A stretch of DNA of 64,000 nt, taken from positions 175,529,958 to 175,593,957 of the forward strand of contig NC_134361.1 of NCBI RefSeq assembly GCF_048569485.1. The letters run 5' to 3'. The DNA comes from Anomaloglossus baeobatrachus. Taxonomy: Eukaryota > Chordata > Amphibia > Anura > Aromobatidae. Shown here in pieces: positions 44,462-55,951 of the stretch. The notes below the pieces were generated by a model, which was given only the letters and a program-made list of their open reading frames with translations, did no database searches and was not told where the DNA came from. The translations under genes were made by a program, and so were the position numbers. Positions within the stretch are counted from its first letter, which is position 1. Each line of letters starts with the position of its first letter.

Positions 44462-45683
44462 CCTTTTTGGAAAAGCAGGACTTAATTTTTGAGACTATGG
44501 ACTTTAGGTAGGGGTAGGTTGGTGATTTGCTCTTGCAAAATTGAAATTATGATGTAGATGAGTTATCTTGTATCAGTGAAGGGTGGTTAATTTGTATGTA
44601 AGAGAAAGAAAACGATGTCATTAGGAATCTTTGTCAGTCGCTTGTAATTCTGTCTCATCAAATTTCAGAAATCTCTTATAGCTTGAGAAGATATCCAAAA
44701 TATCAAAAAAATGTTTCAGTGACCCTTGGATGCAATCCTGGTAGATCTCATCTCTTTTGTTATTCGGGGATGAAGCAAGACTGTTGTCTCCACCGCTAAC
44801 AAACAAAAGGTTGGAGAATTGGAACAATGATCCGTTTTGGGTTGCGAAGCACAAAAGCTCAATAATGCAACGCAACAAAGTCACCCAAGGCTAAGATCAG
44901 TAACTACCTCTATCCAATCAAACAATAAAATCATTTTTCTCAGCTGAAGTCAGCATGTTGTAAGGGTTAAGACAAAGTTCAGACATGCATGTGTTGTCAC
45001 AGTCCAATCTTTTGCTCATTTGCTATGTTTATTTGCTCAGCACGGCTGTACCCACTAACCTGATACATCGTTGGATTCAGAATCTCTTTGCCTACATCAT
45101 GCTGCTTCCAGATGAGATAGCAAAACCATTTTTTAAATATATCCAATGTGTTAAAATCAGTACATATCCTATTACTTTGTCTTATTCTCATCCAGTTTTG
45201 TGGATCACCCTTTGCCATCAAACCCATGGGGATCTGTATCTGTCAAAACCATTTCTCTAATTCATCTGTATTTGACTGATCCATTGCTAAGTGAAAAATA
45301 AAGTTCATACCATTCACCTTCAAGTTTTAAAGGTCAGCAATATCAAAAAATGATCTAGTGTTTAAACGGATTTTTTGTCAAAACTGTTGGATTTTTATAA
45401 TTATAAATATACTGTATATACTGTAACAATCATTATAAAAAGTACAATTTTTTTCACATTAGCCATAGGGTCTTTTTTGACTCTATTTTCCTGTTGTTTA
45501 AGGAAACAACACATGTACACAGCCACAGTGGTCAAATCCTGACCTTATGTTTTCTATTGAAGCATCTAATGAGCCTGTACAAAGGTCATTGGAAAGAGGC
45601 AGGAAGGGAGTGGCAGTCAGGTCAGCTGTGACATCACCTATTGTGAGTGGTGGATCCTGTGTTATCACTTACGTATATATTGT
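44462..45683. other. Unassigned sequence
   Basis: Frames at 44621-44884 (-) and 44985-45260 (+) have mixed composition but no motif, splice signal or family I recognise. Possibly decayed transposon sequence. Confidence 0.3.
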
Positions 45684-46835
45684 ATTTTATGGATTATAAG
45701 ACGCACGGAATAATAAGGAAGAAAATAGGAAATAAAGCATTGTTAATACTAAAAAATTGGGTCCGTCTTAAAATCCAAGTCTGTCTTACAATCTGGATAT
45801 GGCTTACTATGGGACGTGGTGGAGCATGGTCACAGCTGAATGAAGCTGGCAGCGGCAGCACAGCATGTAGCGGGGCCTGAGGCTGGGGTGTGTTGCAGCA
45901 GGGTGATATGGCCTCTATTGATTTCAGGTCAGTGGATACAATGGGCCTCAGGATATTGGCTGCACATGCAGCACATGCGCAGATTGAGATCTCAGACAGC
46001 TGAGATCTCAATCTGCACCTGCGCCGCTTTCTCAGCCATTTTCTTGAAATCCATCACGTCAGAAGCGGCACATGTGCAGATTGAGAAATCGGCTCTCTGA
46101 GATCACAATCTGTGCGTGCGCTAAGTCTGCAGCCATTATCCTGATGCCCATCGCATCCGCTGACCGAAAATCAATGGAGCCTGTATCTCGCTGCTGCAAC
46201 ACCCTCTACTCGCCTGAGTCCTGTAGCAAGCTGTGCTGCCGGCGTCGACGACTTCTTTCAGCTGCGACCCCGCTTCACCATGGCCCTCAGTAAGCTATAT
46301 CTGGATTTTAAGAAGAAAATAGGAAAAAAATAATTTTTAATACTAAAAAAGGGGGTCCATCTTAAAATCCGAGTCTGTTTTATAATCTGGATATAGCTTA
46401 CTGCGGGCACGGTGAAGTGGGGTCGCAGCTGAAAGAAGTGGGTGGCGGCATGGCATGCTGCGGGCCCTAGGCTGGGAGGAGGGTGTGTTGTGGCAGTGTG
46501 ATACAGGCTCCATTGATCTCACGTCAGTGGATGCAATTGGCTTCAGGAAAATGGCTGCAGATGCAGCGCACGCGCAGAGAGCTGAGATCTCGATCTGTGC
46601 CTGCGCCACTTTCACAACCATTTTCCTGAAATCCGTAGTGTCAGATGTGGCGCATGTGCAAATTGAGATCTCAGATCTCACCTCTCCGAGATCTCAGTCT
46701 GCGCATGTGCAGCATCTGCAGCCGTTATCATGTAGCCCGTCGCACCCACTGACCGAAGATCAATGGAGCCCGTATAATGTTGCTGCAACACCCCCTCCTC
46801 TCAGATTCCTGGCCTGGTGGCATATTTTTTGATCT
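45684..46835. repeat. Two adjacent copies of a palindrome-rich dispersed repeat
   Basis: Copy 1 (about 45684-46300) starts GATTATAAGACGCAC. Copy 2 (about 46300-46835) repeats GGGGTCCATCTTAAAATCCG, ATTGGCTTCAGGAAAATGGC and related blocks. A 17-bp stem GCAGATTGAGATCTCAG / CTGAGATCTCAATCTGC with a 4-nt loop lies at 45979-46016. Similar 'GACGCAC' repeats are familiar from frogs. Non-coding. Confidence 0.6.
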
Positions 46836-47109
46836 GTAAGTTCCCATAATATTTTTATAGGTCCCATTTTAGTTATTAAATAATTTTTCTTCCAATATTC
46901 TCCTTTTTTGAGTCAACTTTAACTTTTACTCCTAATTTACAGCTATGCAGCTCCAATTAATTTGTAGTGGTGGCCATTGACGAGCACTGCAGACACACAA
47001 AAAATGGAGATAGTTTGGATTCTGCCATGTCATAGTAGTCTATGGCCCTTCTGAATCCCTTATCAAATGGAATCCCCAGATGACCTGAACAAACACAATG
47101 TGAACAGGG
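46836..47109. other. Unassigned sequence
   Basis: No recognised features. Confidence 0.35.
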
Positions 47110-47343
47110 TTTAAGGAAAAATATTACAGTGCACTAATGATTTGCAGTTGATGGGAATATACAGTAGTGTGAAATAGTTTTAAGAAGGTGTAGAAATAGT
47201 GCAAAGTAGGAATGTTTTTAATTTTTTTTTATTAATTTACAAAAATGTTATGTGAATGAACAATAGAGAAATCTAAATCAATTCAATATGTGGTGTGACC
47301 GCTCTCGGCCTTTAAAACAGCATCAAGTCATCAATTCTTTTAA
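47110..47343 (+). mobile_element. Tc1-like 5' end fragment
   Basis: Reads GAATGTTTTTAATTTTTTTT, GTGAATGAACAATAGAGAAA and TGGTGTGACCGCTCTCGGCC, TTTAAAACAGCATCAA, the leader of a known type of Tc1-like element. It is interrupted by the MITE at 47344. Only a TCTAGGGTAC-like scrap could continue beyond it. Confidence 0.55.
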
Positions 47344-47871
47344 GGGTACTTTACACGCTGCGATATCAGTACCAATATCGCTAACGAGCATACCCGCCCC
47401 GTCGGTTGAGCGACACGGGCAAATCACTGACCGTGGCGCACAACATCGCTTACACCCGTCACACGGACTTACCTTCCCTGCGACGTCACTCAGGCCGGCG
47501 ATCCGCCTCACACGACAGCCGTCCAATAGAAGCAGAGGGGCGGAGATGAGCGGGCGGAAGATCCCGCCCATCTCCTTCCTTCCTCATTGCCGGTGGACGC
47601 AGGTAAGGAGAAGTTCGTCGTTCCTGCGGTGTCACACATAGCGATGTGTGCTGCTGCATGAACGAGTAACAACATCCTACCTGCAGCAGCAACGAGATTA
47701 AGGAAATGAACGACATGGCAATGAGCAACGATTTTTCACGTATTTGCGCTCGTTGATCATCGCTCATTGGTGTCACACGCTGCGATGTCGCTAACGGCGC
47801 CGGATGTGCGTCACTAACGACGTAACCCCCGACGATATATCATTAGCGATGTCGCAGCGTGTAAAGCACCC
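47344..47871. mobile_element. PIF/Harbinger-like MITE, copy 4
   Basis: The left end GGGTACTTTACACGCTGCGA and the right end (other strand) GGGTGCTTTACACGCTGCGA are inverted repeats. TAA at 47341-47343 on the left; the right flank (TCTA) does not match well. Interior and orientation as in copy 3. Confidence 0.8.
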
Positions 47872-48044
47872 TCTAGGGTACGTTCCCACAATCAGTGGTA
47901 CTTGCCTTTTGAAGCAGCACATTTTTGCTGCTTCTAAACCTCTGCGTTTTACAGTACAAGCACAGAGGATGGGATTAATAAAAAGCTCAAGTCGATTGTG
48001 CTTCTTTTTTACACTGGGTAAACTCCCCTGCCGTGTGTCTGGCA

Positions 48045-48651
48045 TGGTGCATCCAGCCCTAACACAGCCTGATCTATACAGGCCTAATCCAGCTTTGTGC
48101 TTCCAGCCCTAACACAACATGATCAATTCAGGGCTAATCCAACGTGGTGCATGCAGCTGTAATATAACCTGGTCCATACAGGCCTAATACAGCCTCGCCC
48201 ATCCAGTTCTAATACAGACTGGTCCATAAAAATACAGCCTGGTCCAAACTGCTCTAATCCAGCCTGGTGCATCCAGCACTAATACAGCTTGGTCCATACA
48301 GGCCTAATCCAGCCTCCTGCATCCAGCCCTAATACAGCTTGGTCCATACAGACCTAATCCAGCCTTATGCATCCAGCTCCAAACCAGCCTGGTCCAGCCT
48401 TCTGCATCCAGGCCTAATACAGCCTGGTCCATACTGCTTTAATCCAGCCTTGTGAATCCAGCCCTAATACAGCCTGGTCCATACAGGCCTATTCCAGGCT
48501 CGTGCATCCAGCCCTAATATAATCTGGTCCATAGAGGCCTAATCCAACCTCCTGCATCCAGCCCTAATGCATCCTGATCCATATCGACCTAATACAGCCT
48601 TGTATATGCAGCCCAAATACAGCCTGGTCCAAACTGCTCTAATCCAGTTTG
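48045..48651. repeat. About 50-bp minisatellite, left part
   Basis: Repeats of GGTCCATACAGGCCTAATCC, AGCC..GTGCATCCAGCCCTAATA, CAGCCT with 10-25% variation. The array is cut by the hAT insertion and resumes at 55952. Confidence 0.9.
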
Positions 48652-48990
48652 GTGCCTAATAGAGTTGAGCGCGGTTCGCGGTTCGAGGTTCTCCAGTTCT
48701 AGGCTCGAGTGATTTTGGGGCCTGTTCGAGATCGAACTAGAACTCGAGCTTTTTGCAAAAGCTCGATAGTTCTAGATACGTTCGAGAACGGTTCTAGCAG
48801 CAAAAAAACAGCTAATTCCTAGCTTGGTTTCCGCTGTAATAGTGTAAGTCACTCTGTGACTCACACTATTATGACATTTCAGTGTATAGTGTGCGGGAAC
48901 AGCGCCTTCAGATCACTGCTGTATGTATAATGGCGATCGCCATTTTTTTTTTTTTCCTTGTCTTCCTTCCCTAAGCGCGCGCGTCTTGTG

Positions 48991-49107
48991 GGGCGGGCCA
49001 GCATGTCAGCCAATCCCAGACACACACACAGCTAAGTGGACTTTTAGCCAGAGAAGCAACGGCATGTGTGATAGGATGTCCATGTCACATGTCCCTGCAT
49101 TATAAAA
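48991..49107 (+). promoter_or_regulatory. Putative hAT promoter
   Basis: GGGCGGGCC at 48991-48999, a CCAAT box at 49010-49014 and TATAAAA at 49101-49107, all in + orientation and correctly spaced for a start site near 49130-49140. It would drive a transcript through the 136-bp array into the transposase. An acceptor-like TTTTACTACCACATTTTCAG ends at 50978, so the array may be spliced out. Confidence 0.5.
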
Positions 49108-49451
49108 CCGGACATTTTCCTCCAGGACGCCATTATCTCTTCTGCGTCCTTGGTGTCAGACATCACTGGCGCAGCTCCGTCCTGAGTCCTATCGCCGATA
49201 CAGCTGTATGCGCTCCATACACAGCGCTGGACAGCATAGGGATAGCACTTTCCATCAGTCCTTTTAAGGGCTCGTACCGGCAGGGTCAGAGCCATAGGTG
49301 ACAGGTCCTGAAAACAGCGACAGCGTCTGTGTAGCTACGGTCAGGGATTTCCTCGCTGCATTTCCCCATTAGGAGGGAATAGAAAGGCAGGCTTCCATTC
49401 CTCTACTCAGAGCCCCACAACCCTGCCACTGTACCCTCCTGTCCTCTGCAT

Positions 49452-50848
49452 ACTCCAACTCATTATAACTAAGCCATTATACTAGCAAACACTCAGTGTA
49501 CCTAGTGGCATCCTAAACGTGGCTATTGGACTTTGCTATAGTCCCACTAGTGCAAAGACATTTGCAGCACCTCTGCCTGCATTGCACACTCCAACTCATT
49601 ATAACTAAGCCATTATACTAGCAAACACTCAGTGTACCTAGTGGCATCCTAAACGTGGCTATTGGACTTTGCTATAGTCCCACTAGTGCAAAGACATTTG
49701 CAGCACCTCTACCTGCATTGCACACTCCAACTCATTATAACTAAGCCATTATACTAGCAAACACTCAGTGTACCTAGTGGCATCCTAAACGTGGCTATTG
49801 GACTTTGCTATAGTCACACTAGTGCAAAGACATTTGCAGCACCTCTGCCTGCATTGCACACTCCAACTCATTATAACTAAGCCATTATACTAGCAAACAC
49901 TCAGTGTACCTAGTGGCATCCTAAACGTGGCTATTGGACTGTTGTCTAGTCCCACTAGTGCAAAGACATTTGCAGCACCTCTGCCTGCATTGCACACTCC
50001 AACTCATTATAACTAAGCCATTATACTAGCAAACACTCAGTGTACCTAGTGGCATCCTAAACGTGGCTATTTGACTTTGCTATAGTCCCACTAGTGCAAA
50101 GACATTTGCAGCACGTCTGCCTGCATTGCACACTCCAACTCATTATAACTAAGCCATTATACTAGCAAACACTCAGTGTACCTAGTGGCATCCTAAACGT
50201 GGCTATTGGACTGTTGTCTAGTCACACTAGTGCAAAGACATTTGCAGCACCTCTACCTGCATTGCACACTCCAACTCATTATAACTAAGCCATTATACTA
50301 GCAAACACTCAGTGTACCTAGTGGCATCCTAAACGTGGCTATTGGACTTTGCTATAGTCCCACTAGTGCAAAGACATTTGCAGCACCTCTACCTGCATTG
50401 CACACTCCAACTCATTATAACTAAGCCATTATACTAGCAAACACTCAGTGTACCTAGTGGCATCCTAAACGTGGCTATTGGACTGTTGTCTAGTCACACT
50501 AGTGCAAAGACATTTGCAGCACCTCTACCTGCATTGCACACTCCAACTCATTATAACTAAGCCATTATACTAGCAAACACTCAGTGTACCTAGTGGCATC
50601 CTAAACGTGGCTATTGGACTTTGCTATAGTCCCACTAGTGCAAAGACATTTGCAGCACCTCTGCCTGCATTGCACACTCCAACTCATTATAACTAAGCCA
50701 TTATACTAGCAAACACTCAGTGTACCTAGTGGCATCCTAAACGTGGCTATTGGACTGTTGTCTAGTCACACTAGTGCAAAGACATTTGCAGCACCTCTAC
50801 CTGCATTGCACACTCCAACTCATTATAACTAAGCCATTATACTAGCAA
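49452..50848. repeat. 136-bp tandem array, ten copies plus a partial
   Basis: Unit starts (ACTCCAACTCATTATAACTA) lie at 49452, 49588, 49724, 49860, 49996, 50132, 50268, 50404, 50540, 50676 and 50812, exactly 136 bp apart. Copies 1-3 carry TTTGCTATAGTC. From copy 4 the variants GTTGTCTAGTC and TTTGCTATAGTC alternate, giving a 272-bp dimer. Non-coding, between the hAT promoter and its transposase. Confidence 0.97.
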
Positions 50849-51001
50849 TTTTTGCTGCAAGTTTAAGGGCCGTAGTTGCATTGTCAGGGATATTTATTCT
50901 TTATTATTCTGCTGTTAATAAAGCTAGACCACCACTGCAATCTACACCACCTCTCAATTTTTACTACCACATTTTCAGTGCACAATCTTGTCGCAATCAA
51001 C

Positions 51002-54000
51002 ATGAGTGGCAAAATGACAGATGCTGGTGGAAAGGGGAAGAGGCTTGGTGGAAAAGGCAAAAAAGGTTTTGTCCGTGGGGAAGGTGGCAAAGCTCGATTA
51101 TCATCTGCTGAAGATAGACCATCTACCAGCAAAAGTAAGATGTCTACTACTTACCGTGGACAATCCGATGTGCTCCCTTTTTTACGGACACGAACAACAG
51201 GAACAAAGGTAGATGATGGCCAAAAAAGGAAAATGCTTGAATGGATCTCAAGTGGTCCAACAAGTGCCCTCTCAGCCACTTCAAGTACCGCATCCAAAAA
51301 ACACCAGTCCTCTGAGTTGTCATCCCAATCAAACTTGCTTTCTCCCAGCTCTGAAGTCTCCATCAGCCCTGCACAGTATGGTGGAACTGAGATGGCTGAG
51401 TCTGCAGAGCTGTTCAGTCACACTATAGCCTGGGAATCAGAGGTCTGCTCCCAAGCTACAGTGAGTACAGAACAGGAAATGGTCTGCAGTGATGCCCAGA
51501 ACCTTTGTGACTCTGATTCAGGCTGTGAGGACCAAGTTTCTGAGCATAATGTTGACCCTTTGTCACAAACTGTAACACCTGTGGTTATAGACAATGAGGA
51601 ACATACTGATGAAGATGAGACGCAGATACCCGATTGGGATGACAACTTAAATATTCGGTCAGGGCAAGAAGAGGCTCGGTCTGAGGGGGAGGGGAGTGCA
51701 AACACAACAATTGATGATGAAGTTCTAGATCCCACCTACTGTCAACCCACAGTCAGGCACTCGAGGAGGTCAACAGAGGTGGTGGAGGAGGATGCAACTG
51801 ATGACGAAGTTACCTTGCGCCTTCCTGGACACAGTCGGAGTACTGGTAGCACGTCTACAACTGCATCCTCAGCCACCACTCTGCCTCTGAGCATTATTCG
51901 GGGTGGATCAACAGGTCACATGGCCTCTAAGCCTTGCCTAGCCTGGTCCTTTTTTGACATAGAAAAAGATCGCCCAAATTATGTGATCTGTAAAATTTGT
52001 CATGGTTCTCTTAGTAGAGGTCAAAACCTCAGCAGTTTGACAACTTCTTCCATGAATCGTCACATGAATAAATATCATATGGCCCGGTGGGAAGCTCACC
52101 GTGCTGCAATGCGGCCTAGCGGAGCGAACCATCCACCGCCTGCCCCTTCCAGTGCATCCGCGCGCTCGTCATCTTCTAGGACTGTGGGGACAGCTGTCAC
52201 ACCTGTTTTTCCACCCACAACTTCCACCACTGTAACCGCAACAGGCAGTTTGCTTGGTAGGTCGTCAGTTGGTTTGGAAGGGGAAACAAGTGAGTGTGTA
52301 CAGCTCTCTCAGACATCGATAGCACCAACGTTGGATGAAGGCAACATCATGTCTCCGCCTGCACTTTCCTCACAAACCTGCATTTTTCCAGGGACACCCT
52401 ACTCAACACCGTCTACACACAGCAGCCAGATCTCTGTCCCTCAGATGTGGTCAAATAAAAGGCCACTTCCTGCGACCCATGACAAAGCTAAGAGGTTGAC
52501 TCTATCCCTCTGTAAGCTGTTGGCTACCGAAATGCTGCCTTTCCGCCTAGTGGACACACAGGATTTTAGAGACCTTATGTCTGTCGCTGTGCCCCAGTAC
52601 CAAATGCCTACTCGCCACTACTTCTCTAAGAAAGGTGTGCCCGCGCTACACCAGCATGTTGCACACAACATCACCGCTTCCTTGAGAAACTCTGTGTGTC
52701 AACGGGTGCATTTCACCACCGATACTTGGACCAGTAAGCATGGACAGGCACGTTACATGTCGCTGACTGGGCACTGGGTAACTATGGTGATAGATGGTGA
52801 AGGGTCTGCTGCACAAGTCTTGCCGTCCCCACGACTTGTGTGTCAATCCTCTGTCTGTCCAAGTTCCGCCACTGCTTCTGCATCCTCCACCTCATCTGGC
52901 TCCTCCACCTCCGCCCCAAGCCTGCCTGGTCAGGCCACCAGTGTTCTCACTGCGCAGAAGGAATCACGCACCCCTCATTACTATGCTGGCAGCAGAGCAC
53001 AACGGCATCAGGCGGTCTTTAGCTTGACATGTCTTGGGAATAAGAGTCACACAGCTGAGGAGTTGTGGTCAGCTCTGCGGTACGAGTTTAATAAATGGTT
53101 GTCTCCACTCAACCTGCAGCCTGGTAAGGCCGTGTGCGACAATGCTGCAAACCTGGGTGCGGCCCTTCGCCTGGGCAAGGTGACACACGTACCTTGTATG
53201 GCTCACGTGTTGAACCTTGTCGTCCAGCAATTTTTAACACAATATCCCGGCCTAGATGGCCTTCTGAACAGGGCACGAAAACTGTCTGCTCACTTCCGCC
53301 GTTCAAGCGCCGCAGCTGAGCGACTTGCATCGCTCCAGAAGTCTTTCGGCCTGCCGGTTCATCGCCTGAAATGCGATGTGGCGACACGCTGGAATTCAAC
53401 TCTCCACATGTTACAGCGACTGTGGCAGCACCGCCGAGCCCTGGTGCAATACGTCATGACGTATAGCCTGGGCCAACGAGATGCAGAGGTGGGGCAGATC
53501 ACCCTGATGGAGTGGTCTCAGATCAAGGACCTATGCACCTTTCTGCACAGTTTCGACATGGCGACGAATATGTTTAGCGCTGACAATGCCATTATCAGCA
53601 TGACCATTCCAGTCATTTACATGCTGGAGCACACGCTAAACACTATTCGGAGTCAGGGGGTGGGACAACAGGAAGGGGATGAACTACAGGAGGATTCATA
53701 TGCGCAAGACACAACAACATCACCAAGGTCCAGACGTTCATCATCACCAAGGCGCCAGGCATGGGACCATGGGGGACAGGGATCAACAAGGGCGCATGGT
53801 AGCAGGCGAGATGTTGAGGAAGGTGCAGGAGAACATGAAGAAATGGAGGACGAACTGTCCATGGACATGGAAGACTCAGCAGATGAGGGAGACCTTGGTC
53901 AAATTTCAGTTGAAAGAGGTTGGGGGGAGATGTCAGAGGAAGAAAGAACGGTTAGCACCTCTATGCCACAAACACAGCGTGGACTTGGTCCGCATGGCTG

Positions 54001-54540
54001 CGCAAGACACATGAGTGCCTTCTTGTTGCACTACCTCCAACATGACCCTCGTATTGTCAAAATTAGAAGTGATGATGACTACTGGCTTGCCACACTATTA
54101 GATCCCCGGTACAAGTCCAAATTTTGTGACATAATTCCAGCCATAGAAAGGGACGCACGTATGCAGGAGTATCAGCAGAAGCTGTTACTCGATCTTAGAT
54201 CGGCTTTTCCACCAAACAACCGTGCAGGTGCAGGGAGTGAATCTCCCAGGAGTATCTCCAAATGAACATCGATGCCATGACTTTGCAAATGGAGCCTTGC
54301 TCCTTTTGGGCTTCAAATCTAGAAAAATGGCCAGAGCTATCCAGTTACGCCTTGGAGATTTTGTCGTGTCCAGCTGCCAGCGTTGTCTCTGAACGTGTCT
54401 TCAGTGCTGCTGGGTGTGTGCTGACAGATAAGCGCACGCGTCTGTCCAGTGACAATGTGGACAGACTAACGTTCATCAAAATGAACAAGTCATGGATCCA
54501 GAAGGAATTTACTACCCCTGTGTCATCCTGGGGAGAGTAA
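51002..54540 (+). CDS. hAT transposase with BED zinc finger, one frame break
   Basis: The enzyme cuts out and reinserts the hAT element. I take ATG 51002 (MSGKMTDAGGKG) as start because it follows an acceptor-like CACATTTTCAG; the frame is open further up but low in complexity. Domains: a basic, then acidic/serine-rich N-terminal region (residues about 1-310), a BED-type finger (about 312-360, CKIC then HMNKYH), the RNase-H-like core with Asp574 in HFTTDTWTS and Asp713 in AVCDNAANLG, the CMAHVLNLVV motif (about 731), RWNSTLHML, and the C-terminal dimerisation block ending SERVFSAAGCVLTDKRTRL with the catalytic Glu (54391). The first frame stops at 54263-54265 and the C-terminal 92 residues continue in the next frame, so one base appears lost near 54255-54262 (or a splice hides it). 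Otherwise it is open for over 1,080 codons. The N-terminal extension is longer than in typical hAT transposases. Confidence 0.9.
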
Positions 54541-54555
54541 ATGCTTGTGGATTTG

Positions 54556-55620
54556 GAATGTGCTTGATGCAAATCTAGCTGTGAATTGTACAACTGGGGC
54601 ACAACTGCTGCCACTGAAGGGGTGAGTGTGTGTGGGGCCCAATTTTTGGAAAAAAGGGAGACTCCGCTTGGAGTAACCCTTGCTTGCTGTGTTTTTAAAA
54701 GAAGCCAAGATGAACAGAGCTGGGATCAGGAAAGACTTTGCTACCTACCCCGGTGTCATCCTGGGGACGGATAAGAATGGCGTATTTTTGAATGTGCTTG
54801 ATGCAAATCTAGCTGTGAATTGTACAACTGGGGCACAACTGCTGCCACTGAAGGGGTGGGTGTGTGTGGGGCCCAATTTTTGGAAAAAAGGGAGACTCCG
54901 CTTGGAGTAACCCTTGCTTGCTGTGTTTTTAAAAGAAGCCAAGATGAACAGAGCTGGGATCAGGAAAGACTTTGCTACCTACCCTGGTGTCATCCTGGGG
55001 ACGGATAAGAATGGCGTATTTTTGAATGTGCTTGATGCAAATCTAGCTGTGAATTGTACAACTGGGGCACAACTGCTGCCACTGAAGGGGTGGGTGTGTG
55101 TGGGGCCCAATTTTTGGAAAAAAGGGAGACTCCGCTTGGAGTAACCCTTGCTTGCTGTGTTTTTAAAAGAAGCCAAGATGAACAGAGCTGGGATCAGGAA
55201 AGACTTTGCTACCTACCCCGGTGTCATCCTGGGGACGGATAAGAATGGCGTATTTTTGAATGTGCTTGATGCAAATCTAGCTGTGAATTGTACAACTGGG
55301 GCACAACTGCTGCCACTGAAGGGGTGGGTGTGTGTGGGGCCCAATTTTTGGAAAAAAGGGAGACTCCGCTTGGAGTAACCCTTGCTTGCTGTGTTTTTAA
55401 AAGAAGCCAAGATGAACAGAGCTGGGATCAGGAAAGACTTTGCTACCTACCCTGGTGTCATCCTGGGGACGGATAAGAATGGCGTATTTTTGAATGTGCT
55501 TGATGCAAATCTAGCTGTGAATTGTACAACTGGGGCACAACTGCTGCCACTGAAGGGGTGGGTGTGTGTGGGGCCCAATTTTTGGAAAAAAAGGGAGACT
55601 ACGCTTGGAGTCACCTTGCG
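54556..55620. repeat. 234-bp tandem array derived partly from the transposase end
   Basis: About four and a half copies, spaced exactly 234 bp (for example GTACAACTGGGGCACAACTG recurs at that spacing). One part of each unit, AAGATGAACAGAGCTGGGAT, CAGGAAAGACTTTGCTACCT, CC..GGTGTCATCCTGGGGA, matches the transposase 3' end (AAAATGAACAAGTCATGGAT.. ..TGTGTCATCCTGGGGAGAG). CCCCGGTGTC and CCCTGGTGTC alternate between copies. The 62- and 76-codon frames that recur here are array by-products. Confidence 0.95.
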
Positions 55621-55951
55621 GTGTTTTACATGATTTTAGAAGGGCGTGCCATGCCTATATCTGTGTGTCCTCCTCTTTCTCCTTGTCCAGCTGTTTTGTT
55701 TTCGCATGAGTATATGTCCTTGTCACTTTCCCATGTGTTTGTGTTGTGTTGTGAGTTGTTTGTCACCTTTTGGACACCTTTGAGGGTGTTTTCTAGGTGT
55801 TTTTATGTGTTTGTGATTGCCTGCCATTGTTTCCTATGCAGTTCGAGTTCGGTTCGTCGAACGTTCGACGAGCCGAACTCGAACGGGACCTCCGTTCGGC
55901 GAACCGACCTCGAGCCGAACCGGGACCGGTTTGCTCATCTCTAGTGCCTAA

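Larger units (their letters stand above)
48660..55943 (+). mobile_element. Nearly complete 7.3-kb hAT transposon with flanking arrays
   Basis: Ends TAGAGTTGAGC and (other strand) TAGAGATGAGC. Flanked by a perfect 8-bp duplication GTGCCTAA at 48652-48659 and 55944-55951, diagnostic of hAT. The layout is: subterminal TTCGAG/CTCGAA-rich region, promoter-like region, 136-bp array, transposase, 234-bp array, second TTCGAG-rich subterminal region. The perfect target duplication, long frame and near-identical array units argue for a recent insertion. Confidence 0.95.

Noticed and set aside
44621-45260. Frames of 76-91 codons that looked protein-like
   Set aside because: No motif or splice site and no family resemblance. 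Both strands are equally open.
49452-50848. Possible centromeric-type satellite because of the 136-bp regular unit
   Set aside because: The array is confined inside one hAT insertion between its promoter and gene, with only ten copies.
54586-55633. Repeated 62-, 65-, 76- and 83-codon frames
   Set aside because: Identical frames recur at 234-bp spacing because of the array. They include only a diverged echo of the transposase end.
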